From contig NZ_JACVFB010000003.1 of the NCBI RefSeq assembly GCF_014529945.1, forward strand, positions 744,001-808,000: DNA of 64,000 nucleotides. Reading direction: 5' to 3'. Shown here piece by piece: positions 54,213 to 61,626 of the stretch. Numbering within the stretch: the first letter of the stretch is position 1; each line of letters opens with the position of its first letter. A program made the position numbers and the translations under genes. Source of the DNA: Chitinophaga varians. GTDB taxonomy: Bacteria > Bacteroidota > Bacteroidia > Chitinophagales > Chitinophagaceae. The notes beneath the pieces were generated by a model that was given only the letters and a program-made list of their open reading frames with translations, was not told the DNA's origin and searched no databases.

Positions 54213-55271
54213 GGGTTTTTTAACTTTTAACAACGTATAGTTGAGCCCCATCTTATCGTTCTCTTCCGCTACCACCAGTCCTGCATCGTGGATACACTGG
54301 AAGAAGTCATCGGTATGGTACATCTGGCTGTTACCGTTCGCCATCGCGGTAAAATACAGGGACGTCTGCTGGAGGCAGAAGGCGGCCGACTTAAACTGCT
54401 GGCGGTTCCAGAATGGTTCCAGGATGTAGATGGTGCCGTTGTCATTGAGTGCTTCACGGCAGCGGGAAAGGATAGACACGATTTCAGCTTCGGAGAAGCA
54501 GTCGAGGAACTGGCTCATCCAGATGGCGTCAAATCCTTTAGGGAACGGGATGTCCTCATGCAGGATATTGGCGATATGGAAATGCACACGGTCGGCCACG
54601 CCGGCATCTTTCATTTTCTGCTGCGCGATATTCGCCTGACCGGGAATATCGAAGATGGTTACCTCTACGGCCGGGTCTTTGGCGGTGCAGGCCAGCGCCC
54701 ATTTACCGGTGTTACCACCGATATCGAGCAGGCGTTTGGGTTTATTTTCAAAAACGATGTCCAGTGCACCGGGGGTGGCGAGATCAGAGTAGTAGTGGTC
54801 AAAGTCGAACCAGCTTTTGCCCACTGCCGGTGGCAGGAGAGACAGACCTGGGTAGATGGTGTCCCATGGGCCCAGCTCTTTCAGGCCTTCCGGTTTACCA
54901 TTGCGGAGACTGTCTTCCAGATGATACATCCCTTTGTAGCAGATATCCTGCGTAAAGTCCATGTTGATACGGGTGAGCTGATCATGCAGGATAAAATATC
55001 CGGTTTTGGTCAGTGTATATTTTTTATCGTTCACGATCACCAGTTCCATACCCAAACCGGCTTCCAGCAATACTCTCACTGCGTAGCGGTTCATATTGGT
55101 TTTTTCCATTATCTCCTCAATGGTGATGCCCGCAGATCCGCTGTCACTCACTGCTTTCAGAATGCCCATGTCGCGCAGAGCCCTCGTAGCCTGGAAAGCT
55201 ATCGGAGCGAAGGCCAGCCACAATGCTGCTTCTTTTGCCTGTAATGCTGTTTTCGTTTCCTTGTTAAACAT
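54210..55271 (-). CDS. Class I SAM methyltransferase with N-terminal dimerisation domain
   Basis: A 353-residue enzyme of the O-methyltransferase/C20-type layout. The N-terminal winged-helix part (about residues 15-105: IAFQATRALRDMGILKAVSD; TIEEIMEKTNMNRYAVRVLL) mediates dimerisation in this family. The SAM-binding motif I is RLLDIGGNTGKWAL near residue 183, and the acidic loop FDIPGQA follows. It probably methylates the aryl ring or its hydroxyl. Flexirubins often carry a ring methyl group, but C- versus O-methylation cannot be told. Confidence 0.87.
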   Translation of the reverse strand: MFNKETKTALQAKEAALWLAFAPIAFQATRALRDMGILKAVSDSGSAGITIEEIMEKTNMNRYAVRVLLEAGLGMELVIVNDKKYTLTKTGYFILHDQLTRINMDFTQDICYKGMYHLEDSLRNGKPEGLKELGPWDTIYPGLSLLPPAVGKSWFDFDHYYSDLATPGALDIVFENKPKRLLDIGGNTGKWALACTAKDPAVEVTIFDIPGQANIAQQKMKDAGVADRVHFHIANILHEDIPFPKGFDAIWMSQFLDCFSEAEIVSILSRCREALNDNGTIYILEPFWNRQQFKSAAFCLQQTSLYFTAMANGNSQMYHTDDFFQCIHDAGLVVAEENDKMGLNYTLLKVKKP

Positions 55272-55280
55272 AAATCTTGA

Positions 55281-55375
55281 AAAATTACGAATGACGAATT
55301 ACGAATAACGAATTAGGAGTGACTTATGCATGGGAGTTAGCTCCCAATTCGTCATTCGTCATTCGTAATTCATAA
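55281..55375. repeat. ATTACGA-type inverted-repeat element overlapping a gene end
   Basis: The left arm (about 55282-55320) repeats ATTACGAATGACGA and AATAACGAATTAGGAG. The right arm (about 55343-55373) holds its complement (CAATTCGTCATTCGTCATT). The right arm lies inside the last codons of the KS gene that stops at 55324. A small GGGAG/CTCCC stem sits at 55332-55345. Confidence 0.6.
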
Positions 55376-56508
55376 CTGCTGAATATCATGGCTGCATTGC
55401 AACCACCGAAGCCGGACACCGTTTTGAGGAAGTGGCGGGACGATTGTTGGCGCAGGGTATTGCTAACGTTGACAGGCATACTTACACCGGGTGTTTCGTA
55501 TCCTTTGGTGGGCAGTATAACGCCGGTTTTCATGGCTTTTACACTGATAATGGCTTCCACCAGCCCGGCGGCGCCGAGGGTGTGGCCATAATAGCCTTTG
55601 AGGCTGTTGACCGGCACGGCTGCCAGTCCTGCGTGATGCAGGGCTTTGGCTTCCATCTCATCGTTGTACAGTGTGGCGGTACCGTGAGCGGATACAAATC
55701 CGATATCTTCCGGTTGAAGGCCGCTGCCTTTGAGGGCCAGTTGCATGGCGGCGGCCAGCTCCAGGCCGGTGCGGGAAGGGCCGGAAATATGATTGGCGTC
55801 GTTGCTGATAGCGCCGGCGCCCAGTACAATGGTGGCGTTGTGCGGGTCTTTACTGAGGACCATGGTAGCCGCAGCTTCACCCAGCGACACGCCGGTGCGG
55901 TCGGCATCGAAAGGCCGGCAAGGCACGGCGCTCACCGCCTGAAACGATTGAAAACCGGACAATACAAAACGGGTGAGCACATCGGCCCCCGTTACCACTA
56001 CATGATCATACCTGCCGGCAGCGATCAGTCGCTGACCTGTGATAATGGCCACCAGTCCGGATATGCAGGCACTGCTGATCACCATGGGCGTATTGACGGC
56101 ACCGAGACGGTCCGCTATTTTATTGGCCGTAGCGGCGGGCTGCAGCTGTGCAGGCGGTGGTATCACTCCTTCCTCCTGCTGTTCCAGCAGTTCAATATTT
56201 CCTTTAGTGGTAGAAATAATCAGTCCCGTACGGGGATCTGACAGGCTTATGTCTGTATGCGACAACGCTTCCGTAACGGAAGCGATCACCAGCTGTTCAA
56301 ATTTCGTATAGTCTTCGATGTTAAGACCCTGTATGGCTTTTTCCAGCATATCATGGGGCATCATCGCACCATGGAAGGGTGCAGGGCCATAGTCTTCACG
56401 GTCCTGTAAACGGATGCCGCTATTGCCCCGGATGACCTGTTCAAAATTTTCATCCGTATTCACGCCCAGCGGCCCAACAATATTATCTGCAACTACGAAG
56501 ACCATCAT
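55324..56508 (-). CDS. Beta-ketoacyl-ACP synthase with repeat-derived C-terminal tail
   Basis: A 394-residue ketosynthase with Cys148 in SSACISGLVAI, His in SAHGTATLYND (about 281) and His in GYYGHTLGAAGL (about 312), so the triad is intact. The normal family ending FGGCNAAMIFSS is followed by about 16 extra residues (YELRMTNDELGANSHA). These are encoded by the ATTACGA-type repeat that fills the gap to the next gene, so the stop was probably lost into the repeat. Its partner may be another KS of the cluster. Confidence 0.9.
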   Translation of the reverse strand: MMVFVVADNIVGPLGVNTDENFEQVIRGNSGIRLQDREDYGPAPFHGAMMPHDMLEKAIQGLNIEDYTKFEQLVIASVTEALSHTDISLSDPRTGLIISTTKGNIELLEQQEEGVIPPPAQLQPAATANKIADRLGAVNTPMVISSACISGLVAIITGQRLIAAGRYDHVVVTGADVLTRFVLSGFQSFQAVSAVPCRPFDADRTGVSLGEAAATMVLSKDPHNATIVLGAGAISNDANHISGPSRTGLELAAAMQLALKGSGLQPEDIGFVSAHGTATLYNDEMEAKALHHAGLAAVPVNSLKGYYGHTLGAAGLVEAIISVKAMKTGVILPTKGYETPGVSMPVNVSNTLRQQSSRHFLKTVSGFGGCNAAMIFSSYELRMTNDELGANSHA

Positions 56509-56515
56509 CCATTAT

Positions 56516-56944
56516 CTAAAGGTGGTTATACAAGTGTCTGTTTTTCCAATCGGTAAAGAAAGTCGGTGTGGTCAACTGCAACAGCTCCGTGTCTTTGTCC
56601 AGGAAAACCTGCACGGAAGAGCCTTTAGCGATGATTTCACCGGTAGCGGGATTGGAAAGCACATAGTTAAATCTGATCTTGGCCGCGAGGTCGTCTACGA
56701 AGGTCGTTTCCACCTTTACGCGATCGCCATAACGCAGCGGACGTTTATAGTCGCACTGTATATTCACCACGGGTGCAGTAAATCCGGCATTAAAAATATC
56801 CAGGTAACGTAAAGCATACTTTTCACCGAAAGCCTCTCTTCCGTCTTCAAAATACCTTACATAGTGGCCATGCCAGACTATGCTCAGTGAATCCACTTCG
56901 TTAAACTTCACCGGAAATTCGGTGCATTCGGTTATTGAGTCCAT
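56516..56944 (-). CDS. Hot-dog acyl thioesterase (4HBT/YbgC-like)
   Basis: A 142-residue single hot-dog protein. The catalytic-type segment is FNEVDSLSIVWHGHYVRYFE, with Asp18 in the position of the 4-hydroxybenzoyl-CoA thioesterase Asp and the typical WHGHY that follows. It probably releases or edits acyl chains from ACP or CoA. Aryl-polyene clusters commonly include a thioesterase of this kind. It lies 7 bp upstream of the KS gene on the minus strand. Confidence 0.9.
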   Translation of the reverse strand: MDSITECTEFPVKFNEVDSLSIVWHGHYVRYFEDGREAFGEKYALRYLDIFNAGFTAPVVNIQCDYKRPLRYGDRVKVETTFVDDLAAKIRFNYVLSNPATGEIIAKGSSVQVFLDKDTELLQLTTPTFFTDWKNRHLYNHL

Positions 56945-57033
56945 ATTATTTTGTTATTTGGCCATTTGGGAATTTGATCATTTAGAGAATCCTTTAAATG
57001 ATCAAATTCCCAAATAACAAAATATCCAAATGG
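56945..57033. repeat. Perfect 21-bp hairpin within an AT-rich inverted-repeat element
   Basis: The inner arms 56964-56984 and 56995-57015 are perfectly complementary over 21 bp with a 10-nt loop (GAGAATCCTT). The outer arms also match (TATTTTGTTATTTGG) but differ by one extra CCATTTGG-like unit on the left. The element exactly fills the gap from the thioesterase start codon to the end of the next gene. Confidence 0.8.
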
Positions 57034-57034
57034 T

Positions 57035-57763
57035 TTATCCTTTCTTCTTCGGCGCTTTTTTTGCTTTTTCTTCTTTAGCGATCGCCGTTTTAGTTTCTTT
57101 CTTAGGAGCTACCGGTACTTCTTCTACAGGATCTTTCGCGTCCGCATATTTTTCTTTCAGCTTTTTGTAGTCGATGTGTTCCAGTACTTTATGTACGGTG
57201 TAAGCCCAGTAGTTGCGGAAACCGAAGCCCTGTGCTTTGCCCGTCATGCGTTCTGTCATGAGCACGTTGCGGGAGCTCATGTCCACTACGGTCACGTACA
57301 TGGCGGCTTCTTTTTCTGTTTTGCTCATGCCTTCCATAACAAACAGCACACCAATACCTTTTTTGTCGCCGAATTTGTAGCCTTTCACCAGTTTGGTGAT
57401 ATCTTCCGGTTTCAGGCGGCTGTAGTCAGCTTCATTTTCCGACTTCATTTTGTCGACGTTGATATCGGCATTTCTCTGATTGGTTTCGCTGAGATCGAAT
57501 TCCACGCTGGAGCGATGGAAAGCGCCTTTCACATCGTATTTTTTAGGCTCATTTCTGATCACGTCGTTGATACCGGCGAAATGGCGGTTGATATCGCTGG
57601 CGGCGGCATCACCGAGCAGGCGTGCCTGTGTGAAATCCACGCCCAGCCAGGTAAAGGGGGTATCAGTGTTTTCCAGAAAGTTTTTCAGTTTCTGGGCCTG
57701 TGTAGCACTGATGAAGCAGCTACAGATAAGAATGGTCAGGGTAAAAACTTTACGGATAATCAT
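57035..57763 (-). CDS. Exported protein of unknown function with Lys-rich tail
   Basis: I do not recognise the family. The 242-residue product has a signal peptide (residues 1-23, ending ATQAQ) and a soluble middle (WLGVDFTQARLLGD; LVKGYKFGDKKGIGVLFVMEGMS; YVTVVDMSSRNVLMTERMTG). It ends in a low-complexity Lys/Ala/Glu tail (about 212-242, APKKETKTAIAKEEKAKKAP). It is 3 bp upstream of the dehydratase-like gene stop and is embedded in the pigment operon. A periplasmic role in pigment delivery is only inferred from position and export signal. Confidence 0.78.
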   Translation of the reverse strand: MIIRKVFTLTILICSCFISATQAQKLKNFLENTDTPFTWLGVDFTQARLLGDAAASDINRHFAGINDVIRNEPKKYDVKGAFHRSSVEFDLSETNQRNADINVDKMKSENEADYSRLKPEDITKLVKGYKFGDKKGIGVLFVMEGMSKTEKEAAMYVTVVDMSSRNVLMTERMTGKAQGFGFRNYWAYTVHKVLEHIDYKKLKEKYADAKDPVEEVPVAPKKETKTAIAKEEKAKKAPKKKG

Positions 57764-57766
57764 AAT

Positions 57767-58201
57767 TTATTTATTAAGCGGGTTGATGAAAATTTTCATT
57801 TCACACTGTGCCATCACTCTGCCGTCGTACATTACTTTTCCGGTCACCATCGTGGCGTTGAACACTTCTCCGCCAATTTCCGTGGTTGTTTCGATGGTTT
57901 GTCCTGCGGGAGGCAGTTCCAATATCTCGAGGTTATTGACTGCGCCGATAAAGCCCAGTGGTACGGGGCTGTTTTCCTGTCTGGCGATGTAGCCAATACG
58001 GGCGGCAGCTGTTTGGGCTATATTTTCCATAAGGCCGGGAGGCATGAGCACGCCGTTTTCCACAAATACGTTATCGGGTGCAATATGCAGGGCGGTACGG
58101 GTTTTCGGGCCATCCACTTCCAGGATGCCACTGATCATGACAATCGGTGTACGCTGGGGAATGTAAGCGGTAATATCGTCTGAATGAATAAACATCTGCA
58201 C
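57767..58201 (-). CDS. ApeP-like 3-hydroxyacyl-ACP dehydratase
   Basis: A 144-residue hot-dog protein. YIPQRTPIVMISGILEV at residues 13-29 and VLMPPGLMENIAQTAAARIG at about 51-70 match the dehydratase-like ApeP family (a FabA/FabZ relative with PPG and a conserved Glu in the central helix). It would work with the FabZ-like protein at 47226-47588, as ApeI and ApeP do in studied aryl-polyene systems. Start at the first Met gives the typical short N-terminus. Confidence 0.88.
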   Translation of the reverse strand: MQMFIHSDDITAYIPQRTPIVMISGILEVDGPKTRTALHIAPDNVFVENGVLMPPGLMENIAQTAAARIGYIARQENSPVPLGFIGAVNNLEILELPPAGQTIETTTEIGGEVFNATMVTGKVMYDGRVMAQCEMKIFINPLNK

Positions 58202-58271
58202 AAGTTATTATTTATAGACAAAACACGAAATAAATCGAATTCTTCGACATTTTTGCGCGTAAAAACACGGA

Positions 58272-59147
58272 TTATTCCCAAAAATCATAATAATTGAACC
58301 ACTGTTCCGGGTAACGGCGGATCTTTTCTTCCAGCAGGGCGGTAAAATCGGCCACGGCTGTTTCTACGCCTTGTTGTCGGCGCCCATGGTAGGAACGGGG
58401 CTCCGTAGCGTAAAAATGATAATGGGTGGCCGTTTCCTTGAAGGCAAATACCACGCAAACGGGTACGCGGAAAGTAGACGCCAACAGGAAAGGGCCCATA
58501 GGAAAACGGGCGTCGTGGCCCAACAGCGGGGCGGTCACGGTTTTGTTGCCCGGCAGAAAACGATCGGCATGCATACACACCAGCTCCTGATTGCTCAGGG
58601 CTTCGTTGATGGCGTAGATATGTGACAAATCATCCTTGATCACGATGATATTCACATTTCTGTCGCCGGTCACGGAAGAAAGGTATTCCTTGATACGCTG
58701 ATGCTCTCCATCGAACATGACAATATTAATACGGGTCTGCAACCGTTTAAACAGGTGTCCCGCTACTTCCCAGTTGCCCAGGTGGGCGCTCAGCAGAATG
58801 CCGCCACGTCCGCCGGCCACCATCTCGCGCAGATGGTGTTCCCCGTCAAAATCGAATGAGAACTTATTAGCCATATCGGCCATGACAACGATCTTATCGA
58901 TCAGTGTCTGGCCAAATATATAATAGTTACGATACAGGCTGCGTAATGACTTCCACCTGCCGTAACCTATTTTGGTATGAAAGTAATGATAGATGGGTTT
59001 GGAAGAGCTCCGGGAAAATAAAAAGTAATAAAAAGCGACAAATCTCAACAGAAAATAAGCAGGGTAAACACCTCCATATCGTAATATGAAAATAAAGATA
59101 CTGTAACCCAGCTTATTTCCTTTGGACTTTCCCTGCCAGGATGGCAT
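58272..59147 (-). CDS. LpxL/HtrB-like lipid acyltransferase
   Basis: A 291-residue membrane-associated acyltransferase of the lipid A biosynthesis acyltransferase group. One hydrophobic region sits at residues 15-45, and the catalytic HX4(D/E) is in LSAHLGNWEVAG near residues 118-123. In aryl-polyene clusters a protein of this type is thought to join the polyene to a lipid-like carrier. The start codon overlaps the ACP stop as TAATG (59145-59149), so translation is coupled to the ACP. Confidence 0.88.
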   Translation of the reverse strand: MPSWQGKSKGNKLGYSIFIFILRYGGVYPAYFLLRFVAFYYFLFSRSSSKPIYHYFHTKIGYGRWKSLRSLYRNYYIFGQTLIDKIVVMADMANKFSFDFDGEHHLREMVAGGRGGILLSAHLGNWEVAGHLFKRLQTRINIVMFDGEHQRIKEYLSSVTGDRNVNIIVIKDDLSHIYAINEALSNQELVCMHADRFLPGNKTVTAPLLGHDARFPMGPFLLASTFRVPVCVVFAFKETATHYHFYATEPRSYHGRRQQGVETAVADFTALLEEKIRRYPEQWFNYYDFWE

Positions 59148-59404
59148 TATACCAGTTCTTTTTGTTGAACACGAGCCGTTACATAATCGTAGAAATCCTG
59201 GAAGGTAACGATAGACTGGAAGTCTTCCGGTTTAACTTTAAAACCGAAATTATCTTCTATCACTACCACCATGTCGATATAATCCAGGCTGTCCAGATCC
59301 AGCGTGGATTTGAGGTTAGCTTCAGGTTTAATGTCAGTGGGGTTCGCCTCAAACTCCTCCACCAGAAACTTGTTCGTAACAGTTATTATTTCCTTGATAT
59401 CCAT
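59147..59404 (-). CDS. Acyl carrier protein, second copy
   Basis: An 85-residue ACP with phosphopantetheine site Ser39 in LDLDSLDYIDMV. It is acidic, and different in sequence from the ACP at 51926-52189. It is directly followed by the LpxL-like gene (1-bp overlap), which suggests this ACP may donate the finished chain to the acyltransferase. This is inference. Confidence 0.92.
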   Translation of the reverse strand: MDIKEIITVTNKFLVEEFEANPTDIKPEANLKSTLDLDSLDYIDMVVVIEDNFGFKVKPEDFQSIVTFQDFYDYVTARVQQKELV

Positions 59405-59481
59405 AAAATGTGCGAATCAGATATAGGTCGTTTTAAAATAATTTATAGCGGTTAATCTTACCCAATCCTGATTTTATCCTC

Positions 59482-59489
59482 CAAAGTTA
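59482..59489 (-). promoter_or_regulatory. Possible internal -7 element upstream of the ACP gene
   Basis: The minus strand reads TAACTTTG, matching TAnnTTTG, 77 nt before the ACP start codon in a 181-bp gap. No -33 TTTG was found at the right distance, so an internal promoter is only possible. Confidence 0.3.
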
Positions 59490-59492
59490 AAA

Positions 59493-59587
59493 CATTTAGC
59501 TATTTGGTTATTTGGACATTTGATTATTTTCAGCTGCAGGGACCATTTAAATAAACAAATGACAAAATGAATAAATAGCAAAATTCT
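59493..59587. repeat. AT-rich intergenic inverted-repeat element 5
   Basis: The left arm (about 59493-59530) reads TTTAGCTATTTGGTTATTTG with further units. The right arm (about 59544-59585) reads the imperfect complement (AAATAAACAAATGACAAAAT and on). It lies between the FabF-like gene stop and the ACP gene. Confidence 0.55.
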
Positions 59588-60818
59588 ACATTCCATTCCA
59601 TTTTCTGACGATGAGGGACGAGTTAGTTCCCCCGAAGCCGAAAGAGTTGGACAAAAATATATTAAATTTTTTATCAATTGTCTTTGTGGCAATATTCAGT
59701 TTAGCCGCGTCGCCGTCCGGGTTTTCCAGATTGATATTTGGGGCGATAAAATCGTGCTGCATCATGAGCATAGAATAAACGATTTCGCTGGCGCCGGCCA
59801 TCCAGCATTCGTGGCCGGTCATGGACTTGGTAGAGCTGACGAATGGGTTGGAAGCGCCAAACACTTCGTAGATGGCACTGGCTTCGCTGGCATCGCCTGC
59901 CGGTGTGGAAGTGGCGTGTGCGTTGATGTATTCGATATCCGCTGCTTTCAGGCCGGCATCCTGCAAAGCGATTTGCAGGGAGCGTACCGGTCCGTCCACC
60001 GTAGGATTAGAGATATGGCTGCCATTGGAGGAGAATCCGTAGCCCAGTACTTCGCCGAGGATGGTAGCGCCTCTGCGCTGGGCTGATTCCAGGCTTTCGA
60101 GGATAACGGTGGCTGCGCCGCCGCTGGGCACCAGGCCGTCGCGGTCGCGGTCAAAAGGCCGGGAAGCCCTGGCCGGGTCATTTTCACGGACAGAGAACGC
60201 GGCGATGGCATCGAAATTACCCATGGCATATACGTTCACTTCCTGCGCGCCGCCACAGATCACGGCATCCTGCATGCCGTTGCGGATAAACATGTATCCG
60301 AGGCCGATAGCATGGGAGCCGCTGGCACAGGCCGCACTCACGGTGAAGTTAACTCCCCGCAGCTTAAAAATAGTGGCCAGATTCATGTTCACGGTGGAGT
60401 TCATGGTCTGGAACACGGAGCCGGAGCCTACCAGCATGGTGTCCTTCTTCTCCCGCATGATATCTGTAGCCTCTACCACCGGTTTGGCCGAGCTGTCGTT
60501 GCCGTACAACAGGCCCACCGGGGTTTTGTCAATATAGTCCTGGTCCATTCCCGCCTGGGCAAGTGCCTCACGGGTGGCCATATACGCAAATTCTGCCTGT
60601 TCGGGCATCATCAGCCTCGACCGGCGGTCCAGCAACCCTTTCAGCTCGGGGCGCGCTATATGGCCGGTCAGGCCGGAACGGTAGCCGAATGCCTTACGCT
60701 CCGGGTCCAGTACAATACCGGATTTGCCCTTATACAATGAATCTCTTACCTCCTGCATGTCTTTACCGATGCAGGAGTAGATTCCCATTCCAGTGATCAC
60801 TACTCGGTTCATGTACAA
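59586..60818 (-). CDS. FabF-like beta-ketoacyl-ACP synthase
   Basis: A 410-residue ketosynthase with the triad Cys164 in SAACASGSHAI, His in NAHATSTPAGD (about 303) and His in SMTGHECWMAGAS (about 339). The start may be the Met at residue 3 (MNRVVITGMG, 60812), the usual FabF beginning. It would catalyse condensation early or late in polyene chain growth. It is 8 bp after fabG on the operon, a common FabG-FabF pairing. Confidence 0.93.
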   Translation of the reverse strand: MYMNRVVITGMGIYSCIGKDMQEVRDSLYKGKSGIVLDPERKAFGYRSGLTGHIARPELKGLLDRRSRLMMPEQAEFAYMATREALAQAGMDQDYIDKTPVGLLYGNDSSAKPVVEATDIMREKKDTMLVGSGSVFQTMNSTVNMNLATIFKLRGVNFTVSAACASGSHAIGLGYMFIRNGMQDAVICGGAQEVNVYAMGNFDAIAAFSVRENDPARASRPFDRDRDGLVPSGGAATVILESLESAQRRGATILGEVLGYGFSSNGSHISNPTVDGPVRSLQIALQDAGLKAADIEYINAHATSTPAGDASEASAIYEVFGASNPFVSSTKSMTGHECWMAGASEIVYSMLMMQHDFIAPNINLENPDGDAAKLNIATKTIDKKFNIFLSNSFGFGGTNSSLIVRKWNGM

Positions 60819-60826
60819 ACTGCTTT

Positions 60827-61558
60827 TTAAGTATGGAGACCTCCGTTGATGTTCAACACCTCTCCTGTGATATAGCCGGCTGCTTTGGATGTCAGGAACG
60901 CTACGGCTTCGGCCACTTCTTCGGGCGTACCGAAGCGGTTCATCGGCACCTGTGCCGCCAGTTCCTTCTCATTCAGTTCTGCGGTCATATCTGTTTTGAT
61001 GAAGCCGGGCGCTATAGCATTCACGGTAACGCCCCGCTTGGCCACTTCCTGTGCCAGCGCCTTGGTAGCGCCAATTACGCCGGCCTTGGCGGCGGAGTAA
61101 TTGGTTTGTCCCGGAAGCCCTTTAATGCCGGATAATGATACCATATTGATGATACGGCCATAACGCTTCAACAGCATCGTATTCAGCACCTGTTTGGTCA
61201 CGTGGTAGAAGCCATTCAGGCTGATATTCAATACATTGCTCCATTGGGCTTCGGTCATCCAGAACATCAGGGAATCTTCCCGGATACCGGCGTTATTCAC
61301 CAGAATTTCAATGGTGTGCTGATCTTTATTTTGCTCTACCCATCCGCCCAGCACATGTTGCACTTCGGCGGCATCGCCTACGTTGAACTGCAACAGCTCT
61401 CCGCTGCTGCCTTTTGCCTTCACCGCTTCCAGGGTGTCCTGAGCGGCGGCTTCATTGCCTTTATAATTGATCAGGACATGATATCCCAATTCAGCCATTT
61501 TAATACATATTGCCCTGCCAATACCGCGAGAGCCTCCTGTAATTAAGGCACACTTCAT
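60827..61558 (-). CDS. 3-oxoacyl-ACP reductase (FabG-like)
   Basis: A 243-residue short-chain dehydrogenase. The NADPH motif is TGGSRGIGRAI (residues 7-17), followed by NNAGI near 88 and the catalytic Ser and Tyr-x-x-x-Lys in MVSLSGIKGLPGQTNYSAAKAG (Tyr near 152). The end INGGLHT is typical. It would reduce each 3-keto group before dehydration. It is the second gene of the pigment operon, 68 bp after the ammonia lyase gene. Confidence 0.93.
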   Translation of the reverse strand: MKCALITGGSRGIGRAICIKMAELGYHVLINYKGNEAAAQDTLEAVKAKGSSGELLQFNVGDAAEVQHVLGGWVEQNKDQHTIEILVNNAGIREDSLMFWMTEAQWSNVLNISLNGFYHVTKQVLNTMLLKRYGRIINMVSLSGIKGLPGQTNYSAAKAGVIGATKALAQEVAKRGVTVNAIAPGFIKTDMTAELNEKELAAQVPMNRFGTPEEVAEAVAFLTSKAAGYITGEVLNINGGLHT

Positions 61559-61562
61559 GTGA

Positions 61563-61590
61563 AATTACGAATTACGAATTACGAATTACG
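61563..61590. repeat. Tandem ATTACGA heptamer
   Basis: Nearly four head-to-tail copies of ATTACGA lie just upstream of the fabG start codon. The same word is found in elements at 45966-46036, 55281-55375 and 26293-26323. Confidence 0.75.
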
Positions 61591-61626
61591 GACCACCGCA
61601 TTTATGCTGCTGGTACCGGAGGGAAA

